Positions 1 through 12,209 of a stretch of DNA of 34,369 nucleotides are shown here, one piece after another. The stretch is from Lichtheimia corymbifera B2541 (taxonomy: Eukaryota > Mucoromycota > Mucoromycetes > Mucorales > Lichtheimiaceae). The notes under the pieces were generated by a model. That model ran no database searches, had not been told where the DNA came from, and saw only the letters and a list, made by a program, of their open reading frames with translations. Location of the stretch: NCBI GenBank assembly GCA_000697475.1, contig JNEU01000944.1, forward strand, positions 1 through 34,369. The letters run 5' to 3'. How positions within the stretch are numbered: the stretch's first letter is position 1; every line of letters begins with the position of its first letter. The position numbers and the translations under genes are program-made.

Positions 1-23
1 GCACCTGCTCCAGACATTCATCT

Positions 24-161
24 CCATCATTCAACTTTCTTGATCCGAGCTGATTTGACCGAGTTACGCACATGCAGCGTGCACTATCTACCTCATCTGA
101 CGTCTCTTTATTTGAGCGTAACTCGGCCAAATCAGCTTGGATTAAGATAATTGAATCACGG
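24..161. repeat. imperfect inverted repeat (about 46-bp arms)
   Basis: The arm at 24-69 is nearly the reverse complement of 116-161, with a spacer of about 46 nt. The inner part is strongest: 48-69 pairs with 116-137 with a single mismatch (AGCTGATTTG.CCGAGTTACG). The outer half has scattered mismatches, about seven or eight over the whole arm by eye. The element could fold into a long stem-loop or be a small MITE-like remnant. I found no second copy in the window. Confidence 0.75.
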
Positions 162-491
162 AAATGCTCGACTGGAGCAGGCGCATTATTCCCATCAAGT
201 GGGTTGCGCAAAAGCTGGGAATGGAAAGAAGTGCATGTTTGCTGCCAATGTATGCATTGGAAATGAAGCTTGTGTACCTGTCATGCACTGACCCTTCCAG
301 GTCAACCCAAGTAGATGTGTTATACAAACACGCCCTCCTGCATCTTTGGCTCTAATATGAGTGAGGCGATTGACAATGAACAAAGACCACCTTTTATACA
401 GAATCACGCTTACAGCATATGTAAAACATAAAGTCGCCTGTATCTCTAAACTTTACAATTAAACGCGGGCCCTTTCATAGAACGATTCACC

Positions 492-566
492 CAATGTCAC
501 CACCAGCCAAAGTCGGAAAAAACAAGAGGTCGACCCCAAAATCCAGTTTGGCTGGTGGTGACATTG
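492..566. repeat. perfect 20-bp inverted repeat with 35-nt spacer
   Basis: Positions 492-511 (CAATGTCACCACCAGCCAAA) are the exact reverse complement of 547-566. A perfect 20-bp arm pair this close is unlikely by chance. It could be the ends of a tiny foldback element, an RNA hairpin, or the remains of terminal inverted repeats. No gene overlaps it convincingly. Confidence 0.85.
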
Positions 567-867
567 CGAAATCGGGGATCATCGAGCTTGATCGTGTCAT
601 ACTGTATCATAGCCCACTCTTTCTTAAACAATCACTTAAGCTTACAGTGGGTCAAAGTTGTGCAACATGCATTATTGTTGGGTTCCATTACTAGGGGTTT
701 ATTATCTTTGAAAATACGAACGTCTATTTAAACCTGTGCAGAATCCTGCTGCCTATCGTCTATCAGCATAACAACAAGGAAGTTTTAATGATAAAAGCAA
801 TAAAAGCATCTCGATACAATGATGTAGATTATGCAAATTTCTATCCTGCTGCCTTTCATTCCAGTAA

Positions 868-2845
868 CTAGCCAAGTGGATCACGTAGAATCGGTGGGTA
901 TCATTATCGTCATTGAATCCTCGGTTGCTACCGTCGTAAACATCTTCATCCAGGATTGCAAACTAGTTACTGTGCGTGCCTTGGCTCCAACATCCAGTAT
1001 CATCCATGGCGGCAAACTGGCCTTCGTCAAAGATTCAAGCCGTCCCATCCATGCCATCCAATCCATCATCATGCTCAACCGCATCCACGCAACATGATCC
1101 ATCCTTCCTGCTGACGACGTACAAAGTAACCAAATCGACATCTCAGGATCATCCACCACTGTGCTTGATTGAATCGATCCATCCATAACCAATGCAAGTC
1201 CAATACGTTGATACAAAGAACTCATGCGATCGCTTGCTGACATGCTTCTTTTTCCATCCGGCAGTTGGTCAATCACTTGCTTGTTCACTTTCTATCGCAG
1301 CTCAACCAGGTGAAGAATGCTTGTATTGCGCGGTAGTAGTAGTTGATGGCTGATATGGCGAACATCCACAAGGATCCGTATGTATTAAGCCAAGTTGTCA
1401 CACGTGAATATAGCTGCTTCAATACAATGGCTATCTGCTGTTCACATAGAAAGGCTGCAAGGCATGCTGCTGCAAGTAAAGAACGCTGTTTGAGATAATG
1501 ATGTAAAGGGCACGCTAATAGCAACTGCCGGAATGAACGCTGTTACGATTGTTTGTGGCGGATGAGAGTGCAAGAGAGTGCGTTGTATCAAGGAACGCGT
1601 GCGTTGTCGTAGAGTGACAATAAGGCTGTGTACACGCCATGCAGTTGCCATTCAGTCAAAGACAATCGGATCAAGACAGTTGTAGGATTGACATAGTGGG
1701 TTGAAGCAGCACAATCGATCGCAGGTGGTAGTTGTACTTGAATGGGGCAACAGTCGCCAATTGGAGGAAGGAGGCAAGAGGTTGGGAGTGGAAGAGCTGG
1801 AAATAAATAGGTCAGGCGCTGTCAGACAAATACATGCACACTGTAAATTGATCCATGATCTTGAAATTGCCTCTCACGAAGCTCAAACTTGCACACAATA
1901 TGCTCCACGTCATGCTGATCAACTTTGTATTAATAAAGAACCCATGCTTCATTCAAAGATTTTGAACGGGAGGATGTAATGTGGGGTTTACTATGATCGA
2001 CGGAAATTTCGGACCCGCCCGGATTCATGATTTATCGAATTAGTATGAAGTAACTCGAGATTCCCCACCTCGAACTTGAAACTTGGTAAGAAGGTTCTCT
2101 GAGTCATGCTGATCAGCTCCATTCATTTTAAAATCGCATGTTTCATTATCATGTTTTGAGAATCGGGCGGCCCAAATATACGAGAGATGATGGTTGGACG
2201 GAACGCAAGTAGGGTGTATAGTGCACACCCCCGCGGTGGTCCACTTGCATTGTGAAACTTGTTCAGCCGGTCGGGCTTCGACGTGCTGATCATCTCCATT
2301 CATTTAAAAACCACATGCTTCATTGTGAGAAATAAAATGGGGGCGTCCGACGATGGAAGAATGGATGTTATATGTAGGATGGACGGCCCATGACCTTGAG
2401 ATTGCCCACCACAAACTTGAAACTTTCACACAAGATGCTTTCAGATACGCTGAACAAATTTATTCTCATAAGGAACCCACACTTCATTTAAGAATTTTGT
2501 ATGGGAGGGTATAATGTGAAATTGACTATGATGGTCGGAAATTGGGTATGCGACCAACTTCATGAAATGTCATTTAGTATGAATAACCTCGGGATTCCCC
2601 ATCTCGAATCTCAAACTTGGTCAGAAGATCCGCTTGGTCATGCTGATCAATCCCATTCATTTAAAAATCACAGGCTTCATTATGAGAATTTTGAATGCAA
2701 ACGACCCAAATACAGGAGAAACGATGGATGGACGGTCAATGACCTCCGAGATTGCCCACGTCAATCGTGAAACTTGCACACATAGTGCTGTCGGCCGCGA
2801 CGAGCAACTTTGTTCTCATAAAGACCTCACGCTTCACTATGGAAA
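868..2845 (-). repeat. left arm of large diverged inverted repeat (dispersed element copy)
   Basis: Read on the minus strand, this arm matches 12210-14258 read on the plus strand, in the same internal order: a degenerate tandem array (about 1880-2845) and then a non-tandem module (about 868-1880). Matching blocks include the ends (TTGCTACCGTC near 930 against TTGCTGCCGTT near 14200), a block near 1530-1640 whose translation keeps HSHPPQ.IVTAFIPAVAI in both copies, and the array. The arms differ by many substitutions and by indels. I see no transposase or reverse transcriptase, so I read it as a non-autonomous element. Ends are approximate, and I could not settle a target-site duplication. Confidence 0.85.
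1880..2845 (-). repeat. degenerate tandem array, about 158-200 bp units
   Basis: Units can be counted from the recurring CATGCTGATCA-like core at about 1912, 2112, 2283, 2448, 2638 and 2796, so spacings are 200, 171, 165, 190 and 158 bp. Units fall into three types by their middles: L (GGAGGnTGTAATGTG with TTTACTATGAT), A (CGGCCCAAATAcA) and B (GGGGGCGtCCGACnATG). The order is L-A-B-L-A plus a partial unit. Unit lengths are not all multiples of three, and open frames through the array are not maintained, so it does not look like coding repeats. Confidence 0.8.
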
Positions 2846-3548
2846 TGTTGGGAAACTTATGATTTATATATGCTGTAAGCGTGATGGTGTTGCTTTCTTC
2901 TAATGGATGGGTCGACTGCATTAATGGAAAGATGAAGAGATGAGTGACAATGGCACGTAGTTGGCAGGTTGCTGCACAAATGGATGATGATGATGTATTG
3001 CCTTTAGGAAGGTACATGAGTAAACAATGATAACCTACTACATATCAACCTATGTGTCTGGCAAAAATGACTCGATATTACGTTTGGATGTAGGGGGCTG
3101 AGTTGCATGAATCAATCATAATCAAAGTTGATGCCTACAGTAGTAAGACATATTAGATTGCTCACTCATTCTGAAACTCAATTAAGGATCAGTTTTTCTT
3201 TCGAGGTCATCCCACTCTGTATTGTATCAGAATACGCATAAGGTCTTACAAGCCCGAATAACGGAGCCACCACTTTGTTAATTGTTCCACCTAAGCACAC
3301 CGTACTTGATCCACAATGAAGCAGGAAGGGGCTATGCTGTAAGCTAGCAAAGTCCTTATCATTTCCCCCTAGCTACCTCCTATTTTGCCATCACCATCAT
3401 CCTCTTCATCCTCAGCCATCATTCGTAGTCGTGCTCCTTCGTGACTCATTGAGAAAAGCATGGATTAGGTGTTCTTCACGAAGTAATAAGAGAAACATGG
3501 ATATAGCAAACATTGTTCTTTATATTTACAACAAAAGTAGGTCTAGTA
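2846..3548. other. intergenic region downstream of the lysyl-tRNA synthetase gene
   Basis: There is no recognisable gene. The only suggestive stretch is a small minus-strand open frame at 3369-3461 with an acidic, protein-like tail (residues AEDEEDDGDGK). It may be a chance frame, a relic of a terminal exon, or part of the 3' UTR of the upstream minus-strand gene. Confidence 0.5.
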
Positions 3549-5473
3549 TTAAATAGGTCGCATAACGGGGAATGCTAGTACTTCTCGGATATGTGTAGCA
3601 CCGGTCAGCAACTGTACAACACGATCGATTCCCATGCCCCAGCCTGCTGTTGGAGGGAGGCCATATTCTAAAGCTTCGCAAAATGCTGTATCTGGAATAG
3701 GTGCTTCTAGATCGCCTTGTTCTCGATCGAGTACTTGTTGTTGAAAGCGTCGACGTTGTTCTCTTGGGTCGTTCAATTCTTCATAGGCATTCACCAATTC
3801 TTTGCCGCCCACAAAAAGTTCAAACCGTGCAGCTATACGCCGGCCCTAGAAATCGCAGTATGAGAACACAGCTGTTGTGCAAACCCATTGGCATCAATTG
3901 ATTTTACCTTTTCATCCACACCATCTTTAGCTAATGGACTCAGGGCCAAAGGATGGTTGTACAGGAACGTGGGTTGCTCGCATTCAGGCTCAATATAATG
4001 GGATATAAGCTTGTCAAGAATACGTGCTGTTGTTGGTGGTCCAGATATGGATATGCCATGATCACGACAAATGCTTGTAAGGTGATTGGATGCGTCTACA
4101 TGGATGAATCATTAGCGAGTGGGAAATAGGCAACATTGATAGCAGTACCGTACCATCGGCTTCCAGTATTTCTGCGATAGGTTGTTTCAACACTGCTTCA
4201 AGATGATCAAGAACATGAATGCGTTTGAATGGCTGATCGAATCGAATATTTTCAGGTCCCATGCCATGTCTGCGGTGGATATCCTGTGCAAGACCTATCA
4301 TGATGTATAAGTCCATGTTCATGTGACAGAACCAAAGATTGAACGACTCACCTGATAAAAGTGTTTCTGTATCCTTCATTAGCGATTCCAAGTTGCCATA
4401 AGCTTGATAAAATTCGCAGGTTGTAAATTCTGGGTTATGATCAGCGTCGATGCCTTCATTTCGGAATTGCTTGCCAATTTCATAAACACGATCCATGCCA
4501 CCAATCACCATTTGCTGCATAATTCCTTAGTTTTCCTTTTCTACCAACTGGATATACCACTTTTGTTTACCTTTAAATACAACTCTGGAGCAATACGCAA
4601 TTGCATATCCATATCCAAAGCATTCGCTTGAGTGAGAAATGGTCTGGCATTGGCGCCTCCTGCTTTGCCGGACAGGATTGGTGTTTCAACTTCGAGAAAA
4701 CCACGTTCATCGAGAAAATGTCGAATATAACGAATGATCTATAGAGTCCACTGTTCAATCTTACCATTCACATTCCTATCAATGAACCCTTGATCTTACC
4801 TCTGCGCGCACACGTAGTACTTGAGTTGTCTCCGTATTGACCAGCATATCCAAATGTCGTTGTCGGAACCGTTTCTCGGGATCCTTTAGTCCACTTCTTG
4901 TTGGAATGGAATGAAGACAAGGAGAAAGGACACGCATTTCATTCGTCACAAAGAGACTTGATTGGCCTTTTTTGGTTTTGCCAGGAACACCGGTGAATGC
5001 TATACAATAAAGCATAAGTTTGTGTGGAAGATAATGGGATCATTGTAATACGTACATGCAATATCACCTCGGCAAAGGGCTTGGTTGGCATCTGCAAATG
5101 ATTGATGGGTAGCAACAAATTTCCCCTTGGAAACGACCACTTGGATAGTCTCGCCATTTTGTGCGACATCGTAAAAGATAAGTTTGGCACTCGATTCACG
5201 TTTGGCTTGAATACGACCGGTCAATGTGACAGTATCGGCTGCTTTCTCTCCTTGATTCAAGGTCGATGCACGTAGTTCAATGTCTTTGACGGTAGCCCAA
5301 GTACCATGGCGAGAGGGATCAAGGGCAAATCGAGGATATTCAAGTCGACTCGGTTGCTGTGTACCATGCTCTGGAATGGTTGTTTCAATGTAGCGTCGTT
5401 GAAGCGCGATGCATGAGGGGGGTAGTGAACGGTGGCGAACAAGTCGTGGCAGAACCTTGGAGACCAGTGTCAT
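3549..5473 (-). CDS. MSK1: lysyl-tRNA synthetase, mitochondrial (class II)
   Basis: This class IIb enzyme charges tRNA-Lys with lysine. Seven exons: 5473-5056, 4999-4800, 4738-4571, 4514-4352, 4294-4154, 4095-3908 and 3845-3549, with 56-62 nt GT..AG introns, giving 524 aa. The N-terminus ([16 protein letters not shown], then QRRY) is basic with no early acidic residue, like a mitochondrial presequence. An OB-fold anticodon-binding domain follows (about 70-190, with VTLTGRI and PGKTKKG), then the catalytic domain with [20 protein letters not shown] (about 257-268), motif 2 FRNEGID (279-285), [10 protein letters not shown] and motif 3 GWGMGIDR (494-501). The start is the first ATG of the frame and gives the expected leader. 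Divergent from DOA1. It could be dual-targeted, but the presequence favours mitochondria. Confidence 0.93.
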
Positions 5474-5935
5474 TATTTTGGAGAGGAGGAAGCTGCAGCT
5501 TGTTCCTGGTCAGCTGTCACTGAAATGTTGCTATGATGCCATATCACCCTTGACCTTTTTTCATCATACACAATTGTGCAATGAAGACTATAAATAATAT
5601 CCCATATATGCTTTTATCTATTTATCAAATGAAAAGGACGTTTATCTAAAATCTATAATACTACTTCTTGTTCCCTTGTTGTGCTGTCTATTTACCTATC
5701 TGCATGCCATGTATATCTCCACCTCCTCTCCTTTTTCTTTTGATGAGTTAATTATATTATCATATAGGCATTCAGCGGGTTAGCCTCATAAGGTTGGCTC
5801 ATCCAAGGATAAGATACAGTCGTAGTAGTGGTGGTATTTGCATTTGCGTTGCTGGTGTGACACCACGCTGATATTCAAGGACAGAAATGGCGACGCGTAC
5901 CAGGTCTCGCTTGTTCTCCAACCGTCTCTTGCATA
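5474..5935. promoter_or_regulatory. shared divergent intergenic region (MSK1 / DOA1)
   Basis: These 462 bp separate the start codons of two genes transcribed away from each other, so they must hold both promoters. I see pyrimidine-rich runs (for example near 5547-5560 and 5722-5740) and AT-rich patches near 5590-5640, but no motif I can assign with certainty. A shared bidirectional promoter is inference. Confidence 0.5.
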
Positions 5936-8900
5936 ATGACTATTCCATTCAAGCTATCGGCTTCACTTTATTCACACGAACAAGATGTATGAAGATATAC
6001 TTGTCATAAATATGGAATTGCTCACTAGGAATGGTCCATGTAGGTTAGAGCTCTTGGTGCCCTCTCCAACGACCTGATCTTTTCAGCTGCTCGTGACAAA
6101 ACGGTCCGATCTTGGCGACGCACAAGTTCCAATACTTTCGAACCTGAAAATGCCTTCCGTGGCCATGAACACTTTGTCAACTCCTTGGCCATCTTGCCAC
6201 CATCGTCAACCTTCCCAAATGGTAAGAGGATACAAAGAAATACCCATATATCAAAGACGCTAATAGGGGTTGCTAGGCTTGGTGGCATCGGGTGGATCCG
6301 ATCGTCTGGTGTATGTATATGACCCAGCTGATACAAAGCAAGCACTCTATACATTGGTGGGTCATTCAGAGAATGTGTGCTGTCTCACAACGTCTCCTGG
6401 TGGTGATATCATCTCTGGTTCATGGGATAAGTAAGTGAATTGATTGATCCTGAATAATGGTGACATTGACAATGAGATGCTTAGGACCGTCATTGTCTGG
6501 AAAGGATTTCAACAAGCCTATACTTTGAAAGGACATACTGCTGCTGTATGGGCTGTATTGGCTTTGGAAAATGACTTGATCTTGACAGGTACAAATAATG
6601 CATGTTCGACGGAGATTGATAGTATGTCATTGGCTAACATCGTACAATGATAGGTGCCGCTGATAAGACTATTCGATTATGGAAGAAAGGAAAAGAGATC
6701 AAGGTCTTCCACGGACACACAGACGCTGTACGTGGTCTTGCTACGGTACCTGGTGTTGGCTTCGTTTCATGCTCCAACGATGGGTAAATATATTAGTAAC
6801 AGTGAGGCAATGATGATCAGGATGATAACATCAAGGCATCTTAGAACCCTTCGAGTATGGACATTGGATGGTCAATGCGTTCAAGAGCTATCGGGTCACA
6901 CTAGCTTTGTTTACTCTGTCACGGTACTTAGCACAGGCGAGTTTGTGTCTTCAAGCGAGGATCGAAGCGTGCGTATTTGGAAAGGTAATTTATGCAGCTT
7001 ACACTGCTATCTATATAATTGATCCTCATCATCTATAATAGATGGTGGATGTATCCAAACATTGCAGCAGCCTTGTGTATCAGTATGGGCGGTCTCTCAT
7101 TTGCCAAACGATGATATCCTGGTTGGCGGTAGCGACTCTGTGGTCCGTGTTTTTACTCGCGCTGATGAGAGGATGGCGGATGCGGACACGCAAAAGGTAA
7201 CATCTTGTCGATATATGGGTGTACGGTAACATTTCATTGTTAACGTTACGTGCATCATCTAGCAATTTGATGAACTCATTGCAAGCCAATCAATTCCATC
7301 GTAAGTCTTTGTTTGGGGATTAGGAGAAGGAGATCAAATTACAAGCATACTTATGTAATGCATTATAGGAACCAGATTGGCGATGTAAACAAAGAAAAGT
7401 TACAAGGACCGGAGGCTCTCAACCAACCAGGAAAGTCCGAAGGTCAAGTTATCATGGTCAACAACAATGGAACCGTCGAGGCACATCAATGGAGCACCCA
7501 AACCCAAACTTGGCAAAAAATTGGCGATGTTGTTGGTGGTGTCGGCTCGGGAAGCAAGCAACTCTACGAAGGCAAAGAGTATGATTATGTATTTGACATC
7601 GACATTGGAGCGGGTCCTAATGCTATGCTCAAACTTCCCTACAACGTTGCTGGTAAGTACCATCAGGGTCAATCCATATCTCGAAACGATGCTCATCATG
7701 GACATTAGAAAACCCATACACTGCTGCACAGAATTTTATTTGGCGTCATGAACTACCCCAGGGATTCTTGGATCAAATCGCTGATTTTATTGTAAAGAAC
7801 GCACAAGGTGTGGAGCTGGGTCAAGGAGGTGGACAATATCAAGACCCTTTCACAGGTAAATTTCAACTACGGATTGCTCTCAATAATTCTTGATCAACTG
7901 ATCTTTGGTGTAATAGGTGGTAACAGCTATCGACCAACTCAGCCATCTTCCGGTGCTTCCACTTCAAACCAATTTCTCGATCCTTTCACAGGTGAGATCA
8001 ATCTTGAAACAAAAGGAGAGCAAGCTCTAATATTCTTCTTTAGGTGGATCATCTTATCGAGGCGCCGGTGCGCAAATGGTCTCGGAAACGGCATCACCAG
8101 CATCACAATCAAAGATTCTTCCTCTTGTAAGTAATGAACAACTATGAAAGAATAGAGTGACTCATATCACATGATTAGACAACATATCTTTCCCTCAAGC
8201 AGGCTAATCTGGATGCAATCATCTCCAAGTTACAATCGATCGACAGCGAGGCAGGGCCTATGAAACTGAGTGATGCCGACATGAATGCATTGCTTGCAAC
8301 AGTTGCCTATTTGCGTAATCCAGCGAGTGGTGGTGATATCAATGGACAAGGCGTCACTGTGTTAGCAAAGATTACGACAACCTGGGAGCCAGCAAAGCGA
8401 TTCCCAGCACTCGATCTATTACGTCTTGTCGCATTATACAATCCAGAAACTATCAGTGCCGCAGTTCCCGATGGTGATCCTGTGAGCTTCTTTGCCAAAG
8501 TGGGTGGCCTTTCGAATCCAATGAATGACAAGGTGGCCATGACAAATGCTATGCTTGCATACCGTGGTATTGCCAATGTTTTTGTATCCCCTCGAGGAAG
8601 AACGATTGTATGGGAAAAGCGTGCCAGTGTAGTAGACGCCTTGCAAATCGAAAAAGTCAGCGTTTATAATGGCAAACCTGTAAGACTGGCTATCAGCACA
8701 CTTGCGCTCAAGTAAGCTTTCTCTTTCTATTTCTATTTCATGCGCCAATGTGGGATGGGATTATTAACTTGCTGTAACAGCTTAGCAGTGCTCTTAACCA
8801 TGCATGATCAAAAGGATGAAGACTGCCAAATGAGCTTGATCGGATCCCTCGCTGAACTTGTGAAATCAGAACATGACGAAGAGAACTTATACCGCATTCT

Positions 8901-9190
8901 TGTGGCGATTGGCACATTGGTATGATATTCAGTGGTATATAGAGGGGCGATGATTTTATGGCTTATTCACTCTGATGTACAACTAGACAAAACGATCTGA
9001 TGTGGCCCGAGAAACGGCCCGTGTATTAGATGCTGCGGTGGAAATCCAACGTGTAAAATCGGAAAATGCAGGCAAGGCACGCATTCAACAAGTTATAGGT
9101 AGGTTTCAAGGGGAGGGGTGTACATCAAAGAGCATGAATATTGATTGTTAAGTGAATGTAGATGAGCTACTTCCTCTTTTGAAAGCATAA
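5936..9190 (+). CDS. DOA1: Doa1/Ufd3/PLAA, WD40-PFU-PUL ubiquitin-binding Cdc48 cofactor
   Basis: The family binds ubiquitin and the Cdc48/p97 segregase and sustains free ubiquitin pools and ubiquitin-dependent degradation and sorting. Sixteen exons start at 5936, 6044, 6277, 6485, 6654, 6845, 7042, 7263, 7369, 7709, 7917, 8044, 8179, 8781, 8987 and 9162, and end at 5986, 6221, 6430, 6588, 6783, 6984, 7196, 7300, 7652, 7855, 7991, 8126, 8711, 8919, 9098 and 9190, giving 783 aa, close to animal PLAA. An N-terminal WD40 propeller covers about 1-300 (SGSWDKTVIVWKG, GAADKTIRLW). The PFU domain is about 330-450, a linker carries DPFTGG twice, and the PUL armadillo-like domain runs from about 513 to the end. 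The first 17-codon exon was placed because MTIPFKLSASLYSHEQD fits the start of the family and splices in frame. Confidence 0.95.
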
Positions 9191-9788
9191 TAAACATACC
9201 GCACAACCCTTTTAAGACACTCATATGACTCTTATTCTATACAATGAGATAAACATGGTCGTTCAAATCCAAGGACTAGATCCCCATGTACTCCTGCAGG
9301 TAGCGTGTTCGGTTGCCACCGGTACTCTTTGTATCACATGTTACACAGCTTGATTCTAATGACCTGCACAGCAAACTTAAATTCTAAGAATGGCGTGTTT
9401 CATTGTTATAGAAAAGCTAACTTGATAGAGCATAGAAGAATTGGATAAAAGGATTACTTTACTCATTATTCCTCAGTGGGAATGAAGAACCTGGTGGAAT
9501 CAAAATCAACAGTGTGGCTCCAGGTAGCTTAGTAAAATGTTGAACCTGCCAACCTATATTTTGCATAATGGCAAGCTTGGTGCAGCAATAGAACATCAAT
9601 CGAAAGTGCAACTCAAGACAAAGAAGCATCACACCAATCAATGATATATCTTTATTGAATATAACCTCCTCAATGTTGTGGTTGTCATTATCCTTGGGTA
9701 TGTCAATTCATTGCGAAATGGAGCAAGCCGAAGCGTTTACTAAACTGCCTCTCGCACCCCCACCCACTCCAAAACTGCGGTCTAGCGG
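9191..9788. other. intergenic region between DOA1 and the Ran gene
   Basis: About 600 bp with no gene that I can support. Short frames on either strand are unrelated to known families. The right end grades into the Ran promoter. Confidence 0.6.
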
Positions 9789-9798
9789 TATTTAAAAG
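9789..9798 (+). promoter_or_regulatory. TATA-like box of the Ran gene
   Basis: TATTTAAAAG lies about 90 nt upstream of the 5'UTR intron donor and about 185 nt upstream of the Ran start codon, a plausible position for a highly expressed housekeeping gene. The CATCC-rich stretch at 9834-9860 would fall in the leader. Confidence 0.5.
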
Positions 9799-9888
9799 TC
9801 GTATTCATTGCAGGATATCTTAAGCACCATCCTGCATCCATCCATCACAGCCATCCATCCTTTTTCCTTTCATCTTCATTATTGCAAG

Positions 9889-9981
9889 GTACGTATCCAT
9901 CCCAATATCATATGGATGAATGAATCTTTATTCGTAAATATTGGAATACGCGTGTCATTCTCACACATGTCTTGCTTTTAG
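9889..9981 (+). other. 5'UTR intron of the Ran gene
   Basis: The sequence reads GCAAG|GTACGT at 9884-9894 and CTTTTAG|TC just before the ATG at 9984. A 93-nt GT..AG intron ending two bases before the start codon fits these signals. It lies outside the coding frame, so only the splice consensus supports it. Confidence 0.65.
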
Positions 9982-9983
9982 TC

Positions 9984-10959
<976 letters not shown>

Positions 10960-11053
10960 ATTCTTTTTATTTTTGGATTCGCATCACACACTTTTTTACA
11001 TCCATGCACGCACATTCACACTCTATTCCCATATCATTTTCCTTGACCTTTTA

Positions 11054-11746
<693 letters not shown>

Positions 11747-11747
11747 T

Positions 11748-11829
11748 CTGAAAAAGAACCGATTGATCGATTAATACGATGGTCGATGGATGATTAAATG
11801 GATGGATGAAGGATGGATGGATGGATTAC
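11748..11829 (-). other. 5'UTR intron of ubiquitin-L40, with GGAT microsatellite
   Basis: On the minus strand TTTGCAAG|GTAATCC (ending at 11830) and CTTTTTCAG|A followed by the ATG at 11746 define an 82-nt GT..AG intron ending one base before the start codon. Most of its 5' half is an imperfect GGAT/ATCC repeat (about 11799-11826), so its length may vary between strains. The support is splice consensus only. Confidence 0.65.
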
Positions 11830-12209
11830 CTTGCAAAGACACAAAGAGAGGGAATCAGGCATCGCCTGGTCACTGCGCAAGTATACAGCTATCCCCCTCG
11901 AGCCCAATTCAGACGCCGACTACTTCCACCTCCAACTTCGTATAGCACATACGCCATCACTTGGTCACCCAATACATATAATACTCAATCTAGACATCAT
12001 CGTAGTAAAGATATGTTTGAGTATATCACCTTTCCCATGTATTGCATTCAACTATATGTCGAATATAAATAAATGGGATGGCTTGTTTATATCATCAATA
12101 TCATCATCGTCATTGTAAATCGGGCTACGGGAACAATCAACAAAAACCACTTCTCATCATATAGCATCATGCTTAGAGCATAGGGAAAATATGAATGCAC
12201 CTAAATCTC
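11830..12209. other. upstream region of ubiquitin-L40
   Basis: About 380 bp between the ubiquitin-L40 leader and the inner end of the right repeat arm. It should contain the promoter of the minus-strand ubiquitin-L40 gene. I see no gene and no motif I can assign firmly. Confidence 0.5.

Larger units (their letters stand above)
1..867. other. gene-poor left flank with two hairpin repeats
   Basis: I see no convincing gene here. Open frames are short, overlap on both strands and resemble no family. The only clear structures are two inverted repeats, at 24-161 and 492-566, listed separately. The stretch borders the outer end of the left arm of the large inverted repeat, so it may itself be transposon-derived; that is inference. 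Confidence 0.6.

Noticed and set aside
1880..2845. CRISPR-like or protein-coding interpretation of the regular repeats
   Set aside because: Units are long, diverged and directly adjacent, with no short conserved repeats separating unique spacers; unit lengths do not preserve a reading frame.
8712..8780. DOA1 split into separate WD40 and PUL genes because no single long frame exists
   Set aside because: Every junction has good splice signals and keeps phase, giving one 783-residue protein with the complete WD40-PFU-PUL order.
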